Shown: piece by piece, positions 56,045 to 64,000 of the stretch
How the letters are laid out: every line of letters begins with the position of its first letter
Numbering within the stretch: the stretch's first letter is position 1
NCBI GenBank assembly: GCA_039881045.1
Contig: JAYWVB010000005.1
Location: 992,001-1,056,000, forward strand
Reading direction: 5' to 3'
Length of the DNA: 64,000 nucleotides
Source: Chaetomium olivaceum
Lineage: Eukaryota > Ascomycota > Sordariomycetes > Sordariales > Chaetomiaceae
Position numbers and translations under genes: made by a program
Notes under the pieces: generated by a model
What the model was told of the DNA's origin: nothing
What the model saw: only the letters and a program-made list of their open reading frames with translations
The model's database searches: none

Positions 56045-57392
56045 CCGTTCTGGCACCGATTCCTATTTTTTTTACCTCAACCATCTCGGAGGGAATCCTC
56101 CCCGTACCGTGGTCTTTCCTAAAGTTCATTTCACACAATATGGCGTCACTTAACAAGATATATTTCATCATCTCCTTGGCACTACACCTTTGGTTTCGGG
56201 TTCACACTTTCTTGTTTCCTGGCGTGGTTCGGGGGTCACCTCGAGACATCACCCTCGGTGTATTCTCTCGCCGCTGGGTATCTTTTCTTCCGTGTGCGTA
56301 TCTTACGAGATTTGAGTGTTCTTGTTGCATTTCATTCCCCTCCGACGGTACATCGACACCGTCCACACCCAGTCACTGTCGTCACTTGGTTGGCGTTGCA
56401 CAAATCAGTCGATGGGGATACGTTTTTCGTCGCGGCGAGCTGCGAGTTGCTCAAAGCACAACGTCAACGCACATACTTAGATGCCGCCGCACCTAGCTGT
56501 GTGTACATACCAACGAGATTTGGGACAGGTTTCGGAGGCATATCCGTTGGGGTTGGAGGTCTGGGTAGTACCACTGTGTATATGGTTTCGCTTCCCTCCC
56601 TTTTATTTAGCCCCCCTTCGATGGGTGTGGCGTTAACTGGATAAAACTGGGGGTTTGGCATCAAGGTGTTTTGGAAAGAGGTTCGGCCTGCGGGGTGCGA
56701 TCAGGCTTGATGATGTTACGAGGCGTTTGGGATTGCATATTGGTTTACGGAAATAGGATGGGAACAGGGAACCAGGAACGGGTTCGACGATTGCATCTAT
56801 GCTGGCAGGGCCAGACAGACAGTACATACTATTAATGTGTATATCACCAAAGTAGAAGTGGTCCCGTGGATGTGTTCTATTAATGTGGTGGTTTGTCGAG
56901 TGTGTCCCAACCGTCTTCGAACACCCACGAGCTTTACTGCCCCGGTAGAATGAGGGTACTTGGCATCTTCCCACCTACAATCGGATCAGCGAACACCGAG
57001 CATCGAGGCAGCACACAGATACCTAGGTACAATCCTTCCTCTTGTAGATCGCGTCGGATGCGTCACCTCTTGCCTCATGCGGAAGTGGGGCCTCCGGTCT
57101 CCGACACCGGCTCCGATAGCTCCGGGGGTGCCCGAGTTTTCCTCTTGTTGCCTTCGGCGTGACTCCGCAACATGCAAAGCCTGTGTTTTTTTTTATCTGC
57201 ATGTCACGGGCTCACGGACATAGCACGGGCGGCGGCGTGAGCATGTTCTCAACCTGAAAGCCCAAGCAAAAAGAATAAACATGAAAATATAACTTAACCC
57301 CTTTTCCCTCCACAGTCATCTTTCCGATTTCCTTTTCCATCCCTTCTTACCTCTTGCCTTAAAACAAGAGAGAAAACGAAAAACAGGAAAAG
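56045..57392. other. Intergenic region, no gene seen
   Basis: About 1.35 kb with the 3' flank of the C2H2 gene and the promoter of the second MFS gene. No motif-bearing frame. Confidence 0.55.
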
Positions 57393-58793
57393 ATGGCACA
57401 CCGCCTCCTGCATGCCACCCTCCGGGAATCCGGCCTCCCCTCCGTCGCCGCTACGGGCCGCGACGCCTGGCTCGTCATCCTCTCGCGCTCCTGCCGCATG
57501 TTCGCCTACGGCGGTGGCTCGCTCGTCCTCGCGCTCTTCTTCGCCGAGCTCGGCTTCTCAGACTCCCGCATCGGCCTGTTCATGACCCTGACCCTGCTCG
57601 GCGACGTCGTGTTGACGTTGTTGCTCACGCTGGTGGCGGATCGGGTGGGGCGGAGGAGGACGCTGCTGTTTGGGTCGGCTTTGATGGTCTTGTCGGGCAC
57701 GGTGTTTGCGCTGTGTGAGAACTTTTGGGCGTTGTTGGGTGCGGCGGTGGTGGGGGTGATTAGTGCGACGGGCGGGGACTTTGGGCCGTTTCGGGCGGTC
57801 GAGGAATCGATCGTTTCGGAGCTCACTACGCCGAGGACGAGGGCGGATGTGTTGGTGTGGTATGTCACGCTGGCGAGTTTGGGGAGTGCGCTAGGGACGG
57901 AAATGTGCGGGAGGATGGTCGAGGGGTTGAGGAACCGCGAGGGGTGGACGCTGGTGGATGCGTATCATGCCTGTTTCTGGGTGTATACCGCGATGGGGCT
58001 GGTCAATATGGGGTGTGCCCTCACGCTGTCGGATCGGTGCGAGCTAAAGAGGGCCAGGGTGGTAGAGGGTGAGACTGAGCCGCTGCTCAATGGGTCGCAG
58101 CCGGCGGAGTCGGTGACGGCTGGCGGGCAGGCGCCCAAAGCGAGGTTAAGCTGGGTTTCTCAGATCTCGCGCGAGACGCTCGCCATCATGGTGGTGATGT
58201 GGTTCCTTCTCATGGTCGACTCCCTCGCCGACGGTATGGCCAACATGTCGCTGACGACCTATTACATCGACCAAAAGTTCCACCTCCCCAAGTCGGCGCT
58301 CGGTGACATCGTGTCCATCAGCTACTTCCTCGCCGCGCTGTCAAACATATTTTCGGGGCCATTGGCCCGGTATATCGGGTTGGTCAACACCATGGTCTTT
58401 ACCCACATTCCGTCTTCCGCAGCGGTCTTGGTATTTCCCCTAGCGCAGACCGTTCCTCTCACCTTTGCGCTGCTGTTGCTGCGAGTCGGACTCAACAACA
58501 TGGACCAGGCACCTAGGGCCGCACTCATTGCAGCAGTGGTGCGGCCCGAGGAGCGGACTGCCGTGATGGGCATTACTGGTATGCTGCGAACGTTGGCGTC
58601 GACAACTGGGCCTAGCATAACAGGTCTCTTGGCGGGCGGCGACAGGTTCTGGGTGGCATTTGTGGTGGCTGGCGCCCTTAGGTTGGCATATGATGTTGGG
58701 CTGTTTGCCATGTTCATCAACATCAAGCTGTATAAACACGAGAGAACGGAGGATCAGCCTGAGGAAGTCGCGGAAGAAAGCTCTGTACCATAG
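57393..58793 (+). CDS. MFS transporter (12-helix type)
   Basis: Single exon, 466 residues, intact. The A motif ADRVGRRRTLLFG lies between helices 2 and 3. Two six-helix halves are separated by a hydrophilic loop (about residues 215-262). The acidic C-terminal tail (EDQPEEVAEESSVP) is cytosolic. The sequence does not point to a substrate. Third-position base use changes sharply from C to G after about 57610 and back to C near 58150. Confidence 0.88.
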   Translation: MAHRLLHATLRESGLPSVAATGRDAWLVILSRSCRMFAYGGGSLVLALFFAELGFSDSRIGLFMTLTLLGDVVLTLLLTLVADRVGRRRTLLFGSALMVLSGTVFALCENFWALLGAAVVGVISATGGDFGPFRAVEESIVSELTTPRTRADVLVWYVTLASLGSALGTEMCGRMVEGLRNREGWTLVDAYHACFWVYTAMGLVNMGCALTLSDRCELKRARVVEGETEPLLNGSQPAESVTAGGQAPKARLSWVSQISRETLAIMVVMWFLLMVDSLADGMANMSLTTYYIDQKFHLPKSALGDIVSISYFLAALSNIFSGPLARYIGLVNTMVFTHIPSSAAVLVFPLAQTVPLTFALLLLRVGLNNMDQAPRAALIAAVVRPEERTAVMGITGMLRTLASTTGPSITGLLAGGDRFWVAFVVAGALRLAYDVGLFAMFINIKLYKHERTEDQPEEVAEESSVP

Positions 58794-59565
58794 CCCGCCA
58801 GGCAACTGGAGCAGCTTTAAGGAACTTGACAAGTAATCAGAAGTATGAAAGGGATTGACGAGGAGACTTGGTGTGCAGTTGGATAGAGATTGACGCATAT
58901 CATAGCTCGACACCGAATTATTTTGTTCCTCATAGCCATCAAACAATTAGTTAGTGGAAAAAGAAGAAGTGGAAGTTTGGGACTATGACACAAGACCCCC
59001 CTCTACTTCCTTACCACTCTCCCTATTTCCCTGAATCACCTCTTCCTGTGCTGACGTCCCATATGTCCTAGGCAACCAAGAAATAAGTTCAACGGTTTTG
59101 AGAACGCTCGACGCTGTACCGCCTGCTACAACCATATGCTCTGAACCAGGAGTAGAGAGGCGGCAGTCGTTCAAGCCGCCTGCGAACGGGATGAGTCTAT
59201 AAAAGAAGCGTGTGGACAACCCAAATTGTCTGAAGCCAGGCCGTTCGGTTACAGAGGTAAGTATCGCCCTCCATAACCCTAACCCGCCACATGCCCACCA
59301 CGTGCCCACCAACATTCGCCGCTCGGTTCGGCAACTTACTGCGCGGCTGCAGTGGCTACAGTAGCAAACTCTCCTCGCTACGTTGAAAAGTTGAGCAGAT
59401 TGGACTCGTCAACTTTTGTAAGAATTGAGGGTTTTTGAATGCCCGTGTGTAGGCGGCATGCGCGTGTTGGATTGAAAGTATGTACGCGCACCTGTCAGGG
59501 TTGGGGTTATGCGAGAAAAAATCCCGCACACCAAAACCACATCACTTGTCCCCAACATCAGCCTC
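58794..59565. other. Intergenic region, no gene seen
   Basis: About 770 bases between the MFS gene and the tRNA gene. No supported gene. Confidence 0.55.
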
Positions 59566-59575
59566 AAAAAGAAAA
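59566..59575 (-). terminator. RNA polymerase III terminator of tRNA-Cys
   Basis: On the minus strand, four T and then five T separated by one C lie directly after the tRNA 3' end. T-runs of this length terminate polymerase III. Confidence 0.8.
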
Positions 59576-59579
59576 GAAA

Positions 59580-59651
59580 AGGACGAAACGCGATTTGAAC
59601 GCGTGACCTACCGGACTGCAGCCGGTTGCTCTACCCCTGAGCTATTCGTCC
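59580..59651 (-). tRNA. tRNA-Cys(GCA): tRNA-Cys (anticodon GCA)
   Basis: 72-base cloverleaf on the minus strand. The acceptor stem GGACGAA pairs with TTCGTCC; the D-arm is GCTCAGGGGTAGAGC; the anticodon stem ACCGG/CCGGT encloses loop CTGCAGT with GCA; the T-loop is GTTCAAATC. The base after the acceptor stem is U, the discriminator of cysteine tRNAs. No intron and no encoded CCA. Confidence 0.97.
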
Positions 59652-60008
59652 TGCTAATTATTGAAGAAATGGGCGGGGTTGCGCTCTTTTGTGCGACGAG
59701 TTTGCCCCTGATTCAGGGGTGCTGGAATATCGTTTAGGCTAAGTACGTACATAACAATCACGAGCAAAGCCCGAAATGACGAGTGTGTTTTCGGCATTTG
59801 AACGCGACTGTTATGTTACACGACCACTACATTTCCTCCATCATTTCCGGCAGTGGCCGGCAGTGACCCCCGGTTGTGTGGTGGGATCGGCGTGTGGTAA
59901 AGGGGGTCTGTCTGCCTATAACTATCTGGTTGCTGGCCAAGACATTGTTTTCCGGTGTCAGCTTGCAGTTCGCTCGTAGTAAATCATCTCGGGAATAACG
60001 GAGGCGAT
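59652..60008. other. Promoter region of the lactonase-like gene
   Basis: About 360 bases between the tRNA gene and the start at 60009. Nothing specific recognised. Confidence 0.5.
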
Positions 60009-61264
60009 ATGAAGCCGTCGACAACACTCTTGGTGCACCTCGGGGTGTTGGCCCCCACGACCTATGGGGCGCGCCACAACCTGTTCGTTGGGAATCTAAT
60101 ACCTCCGGCGTCCATCTACGCCCTCGAATTCAATGATGAAACCAACGATTTCAAGCTTCTAAAAAACAACACGGCCGATGCATCCCACGCCTGGATTACC
60201 CTTGATGTGAGCCACTGACGCTGCCGGAATTCTAAGTTTCAAGATACTTACTCACTTCTTATGACCAGCACGCTAAAAAGAACATCTACGGGGCTTCACT
60301 CAACGAAACGCGAATCGCCAGTTACAGCGTTCTCAATGGTACGACCATCGAACTCACCAGGAACGTCTCGGCCACGGGCGCCTGCTTCAACACGACCAGC
60401 CCCTTCGTGATCGCCATGACAGCCCCGCCCTACCACGTCTTCGCCGGCTCCTGGCCGGCCCCCAACGCCTGCGGTATGTCCCTCTCCACCTCAGACACGG
60501 GCACCCTCACCGGCGTGCTCGACACGTGGTCCTACACCAACGAATCGGGCATCCACGGCCTAGCCCTCTTCCCACCCCAAAACACCACCTCCCCCAACCG
60601 CAATACAACCACCGCCCAGCTCCTCTACTCCGCCGACCTCAACGGCGACCTGCTCTGGACACACGCCATCGACCTCCGCACCGGCGCCGCCACCGAAGTC
60701 TCCCGCTTCCCCATGCCCGGCGCGGCAGGTGCCCACCCGCGCCACCTCGTAACCCACCCCAACGGCGCGCGGCTGTACGCCGTCATGGAAGCCGACAACA
60801 CCGTGGCCGAGTACTTACTGGACGCGCGCACGGGCGCCGTCACGACGGAGGTCGTGCGGCATAGCCTGTTGCCGATTGATGCGGATACCGAGAGGTATTG
60901 GTCGGCTGAGGTGATGCTGTCTGCAAGTGGGCGGTACCTGTGGGCGTCGGCGCGGGCGAAGGAGTCGGAGGATACGGGATTTGTGGCGGTTTTCTTGGTG
61001 GGAGATGATGGTGGGATTGTGAAGAGGATGTTTCGGGTGCCGACGACGACGAAAGGGGGGAAGGCGAATGCAGTGAGTCCGGCGTTTTGGGGGGATGAGT
61101 ACGCCGCGATGACAGATTTTGGGGAGGGCTATGTGTTGATGTGGCGGATGGAGGGGAGGAGGGAGAGGGCGGACGGGCTCGTTGAGTATGAGACCGCGCG
61201 AGCGGTGGCTAGGGTGGATGTAAAGGATGGGGGTTGCTGCGCAAATGCGGTTTGGTATAGTTAG
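60009..61264 (+). CDS. Secreted lactonase-like beta-propeller (carboxymuconate cyclase family)
   Basis: Two exons (60009-60206, 60269-61264), 397 residues. A signal peptide is likely at the start (TTLLVHLGVLAPTTYGA). The pattern fits the 7-bladed lactonase family (3-carboxy-cis,cis-muconate lactonising enzyme-like): repeated blades, GAHPRHLVTHPNGARLYAVME in the middle, AEVMLSASGRYLWASAR, and the end GGCCANAVWYS. Several N-glycosylation sequons (NETR, NVSA, NTTS, NESG) agree with secretion. The substrate in fungi is generally unknown. The last third switches from C-ending to G-ending codons near 60850. Confidence 0.87.
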
Positions 61265-62731
61265 AGGGGTGAGAAGACGGGATGCTGAGAGGGTCTAGGA
61301 GATGGAAGGTTAGAAGAGTTTGCTAGAAGAAGTGGTGAGGGGTAAAGAGATCTGGGGATTGAGCCCACCACCCAAGCGACCTTTCCACCTCGCTCCCGAA
61401 CCTGGGCAGCTCGCCTTCAACTATACCCAATGCGTTGTCTTGATTTGCTTTCGAATTCTCATTGGAAGCTAGTCCATGTGTCTCGTCCTAGTTGTGATCT
61501 TGATCTGTCCCGGCTAATGAGGGCGCCCGCTCAATCCGATCCAGCGTTCCGGACTCCCGGTTTCTGAGGCTAGTAGTCCAATTAATTTGCTCCGCGTCCG
61601 GGACGATATTGCTTATTCGAGCACATTTTAGGGAGGGGAACCGAGGATCGACGTTGCAAAATCCGCTTGCCAACCATTAGATGGTGTGGCGCGATGACAT
61701 CGTCATGGTGTGTCTCACCGGACTGTGCATGGCTCTTCGCTCTTTACCATTAGCATCACATGTTTCTTTACTTTTATGCAGTCAAGGCTGAAATAGGCCG
61801 GCTTCCCGTTGCGTTGGTTGTACCCGAGGTTGCTATCGGTGTAATAGTATGGTGGTAGAGAGGGGCAAGCGTGGCGAGTATACTGCCGAGGCACTCAACC
61901 AGAGAGCAAAACATGCCACCATCGCCAATCATTCAATCAACCACCATCTCAATATTACAGTTGGGTGGTCAACGGAGGGACGTTTAGACCGACAGCGTGT
62001 CAGCAATAACAGCTGTTGTTCCGGACTCTAACACCCGAGGAATTGGTTGTCTTAGAAGGAGTCGAAACACGGGTGCATAACAATCAATATTCCTTTGGGC
62101 ACCGGAACATTTTGACCAATGGGCTAGATAAGCTAGTGTCCCGAGCCCGGTGATTGGGACGCCTTTTTTGGGGCCCCTTCCCGTGTCAACCACATCCACC
62201 ACACAAGGGAGCTCAGCTGTGTTTTTAGTCATACGATACTACGATCTTTACCCGGCTCAGCGAGTCTTCTGAAGGCGGCCTGGTGTGCGAGCCACTACGA
62301 GAACTTCTTGGAGAGTGCGATGGATCCCGCGCAGCATTGGGACGGACTGGACCAAACTGCCGAGACCGCGTCCTTCCTCGAAAGCTGAAAGCCGGTGAGT
62401 TACTGGCTGCGTTGGAGAGGGGTGACTGGAGATTGCAACACGGCTGGTATAGATGGCAACATATTTCGAAGAAGACAATCGGAAAGTGACCGTGGCCGGG
62501 AAAACAACGCAGCAACGGTGAACGACTCGGGAAGAATGGGAGGGGGGATAGGCAACTGGGCCAACTAGCTTCGTGAAGTCTATATAAAGGAGCCAACAGT
62601 GGCCACATCTCGAGAATTTCAATCTGATCTCCAGACTCATCATCTACGCTACACTACCAGACAAACCAACAAGACACACAAAACACCAAATCCAAACCTC
62701 CATTCAAGTCATCCTCCAAACTACCCTCAAA
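61265..62731. other. Intergenic region with promoter of the small secreted protein
   Basis: About 1.5 kb without a gene apart from the promoter elements of the gene at 62732. Short frames only. Confidence 0.55.
62581..62588 (+). promoter_or_regulatory. TATA box TATATAAA
   Basis: Consensus TATA element about 150 bases before the start codon at 62732. This fits a leader of roughly 110-120 bases that is rich in C and A (CACAAAACACCAAATCC-like), as is typical of strongly expressed fungal genes. Confidence 0.7.
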
Positions 62732-63088
62732 ATGCGTCTCACCCTCGCTCTCGCCCTTCTCACGGCCACCCTCGGCCTCGCCAACCCCACCCCCGACTCC
62801 TCTTCCCCCCACGAAATTTCCATCCCCATGGAAGCCCGCGAGGCCGACACCTCCACCAACGCTCCACTGCAGCTCGAGAAACGAGCTTGCAAGAAGAACG
62901 GGTGCAAGTGTGTCAAGGGCCTGCGCCAGGGCCAGTACTGCGGGGCCTGCAAGTGGAAGGGCGACTGGGTCATCTCGGCCAAGCGCAACCTCAAGCACGT
63001 CTACGAGTGCTCGAGCAACGGCGCGTGCTGCGACTATGGCACGGGAAGTGATTGTAACACGGGCAGTGGACGGTGCGGGCCTTACTAG
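62732..63088 (+). CDS. Small secreted cysteine-rich protein with propeptide and Kex2-type site
   Basis: Intronless, 118 residues. A signal peptide (about 1-17, LTLALALLTATLGLA) is followed by an acidic propeptide ending in LEKR, a Kex2-type Lys-Arg site. The mature part of about 67 residues has ten cysteines in a pattern starting CKKNGCKC, then YCGAC, YEC, ACCDYG, DC and RC. It is basic and compact, like defensin-type or effector-like peptides, but I do not recognise a named family. The strong TATA box and optimised codons suggest high expression. Antimicrobial or host-directed activity is only inference. Confidence 0.85.
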   Translation: MRLTLALALLTATLGLANPTPDSSSPHEISIPMEAREADTSTNAPLQLEKRACKKNGCKCVKGLRQGQYCGACKWKGDWVISAKRNLKHVYECSSNGACCDYGTGSDCNTGSGRCGPY

Positions 63089-64000
63089 ACCTTACTGAGC
63101 ACCTAGGAGGATCACCTACTGGCGAATTTAGTTCGTTCTAATGACGTCTGGAGTGTGTGAAGGGCTGCTGTGGAACTCGTGCTGCGAGTTGTCGGGGGCT
63201 TGGGCTTGGACTCCTTGGAATGGGTTATGATATGGATGAGAAGGTGGAGGAAACTTTGGGCATGCCGTTCCCTGTGTTGCAGTCAAAAGTTTGGATGGAC
63301 CATGTAGCCTTCCATTCTCACTAGTCACTCTTTGATACAAGGATAAAAAGAAGGCGATAGCTAGACACTTTGGCACTTGGCCTTAGCTTTAATGCTACTC
63401 CGCCATTATGTACTTGTTGTTTCCCGTTGTTTGTTTGTGTAGCCTCCCATGAAACGTGTGAATGAACCCTATGATACGAGGGGCTGTTCAATATGGGTGC
63501 ACAGCAGCACGGAGTGACTCGGGAGAATTTAGGCCTCGCTACCTAGTTGGTGTATCTCCGAGGCTCAATGCAACACGAAAGGTTGGGGAAGTAGGCCACT
63601 ACAAGTGACCAAGGAAGTATGGCGGCCAGCACAGGCCAGCAGATTTTGTTACCAAGTAAGAAGGTAGGCTCTTGGTGGGAAGAGCGTTGCGGTAATCCAC
63701 GGTGCTTGCACGAACCTGGTACAGCTTCGTCTGGATTATCCTGTATCGAGATTTGCGCTTCACAACAAACCCCCTGGGGCGATTCACCGATAATGAGGCA
63801 GTGCTTAAGCAGAGGCCACCATATATCGTCATAATTGAGCTGTTCTTGGACATCGGCGATGAGTTTAGCCAGTCGCCACCGACGGAGGATTTGAGGGAAG
63901 CATCTGGGAAAGCGTGGGACGTCAATGCATCGCCTGCGCAACTGGACTTGTCACTAGAGAAGCCAGCTGATATGCTACCACGATGCTCAGGCGTACGACG
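63089..64000. other. Right end of window, no gene seen
   Basis: About 0.9 kb. Overlapping minus-strand frames at 63543-63941 have no motif and no splice support. A gene starting beyond the window cannot be excluded. Confidence 0.5.

Noticed and set aside
63543..63941. Long minus-strand frames at the right edge
   Set aside because: Two overlapping frames of similar length, no motif, no splice sites and no codon bias.

Overview
The window is nuclear DNA of a filamentous ascomycete (Pezizomycotina, probably Sordariomycetes). The signs are short introns of 49-133 bp with GT-AG borders and CTNAC-like branch points, a reducing polyketide synthase cluster, Zn2Cys6 and C2H2 regulators, Tad-like LINE ends, a Fot/pogo-type DNA transposon and a YOS9/OS-9 ER lectin. 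All gene models below are spliced by eye from reading frames, splice sites and family motifs; no database search was possible.

Layout. 1-6794 (minus): 5' part of a very large gene joining an Upf1/ZNFX1-like SF1 helicase, NFX1-type zinc clusters, a coiled coil and three CbxX/CfqX-type AAA+ modules; its 3' end lies outside the window. 8911-9486: 5'-truncated LINE. 9730-10744 (minus): short-chain dehydrogenase with a C-terminal frameshift. 12817-34244: the core of the window, a polyketide cluster. It holds a Zn2Cys6 regulator, a P450, a secreted BBE-type FAD oxidase, a KS-AT-DH-MT-ER-KR-ACP reducing PKS of 2687 residues, an O-methyltransferase divergent from the PKS, and an MFS exporter. 35960-37444: F-box protein. 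38244-40123: complete Fot/pogo-type element with terminal inverted repeats. 40518-41177: histidine phosphatase. 41529-42905 (minus): frame-broken Ser/Pro-rich gene. 44057-44755: small four-helix membrane protein. 45101-46110: second LINE end with target-site duplication. 46540-47619: ABC-transporter pseudogene. 47699-49549 (minus): YOS9. 53762-56044: C2H2 regulator. 57393-58793: second MFS transporter. 59580-59651 (minus): tRNA-Cys(GCA). 60009-61264: secreted beta-propeller lactonase-like protein. 62732-63088: small secreted cysteine-rich protein with a Kex2-type site.

How the cluster may work: the PKS would build a C-methylated reduced chain. It has no release domain, so release must come from elsewhere. 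The O-methyltransferase, P450 and FAD oxidase would tailor the product and the MFS pump would export it. The most useful new signal is a palindrome CCGACA-N2-TGTCGG (one copy with a single mismatch) in the upstream regions of the P450, the PKS/O-methyltransferase pair and the MFS gene, a strong candidate for the binding site of the neighbouring Zn2Cys6 protein. That regulator, the P450 and the upstream dehydrogenase each carry one apparent single-base frameshift, whereas PKS, oxidase, methyltransferase and exporter are fully open. This means either selective decay of the cluster or homopolymer sequencing errors.
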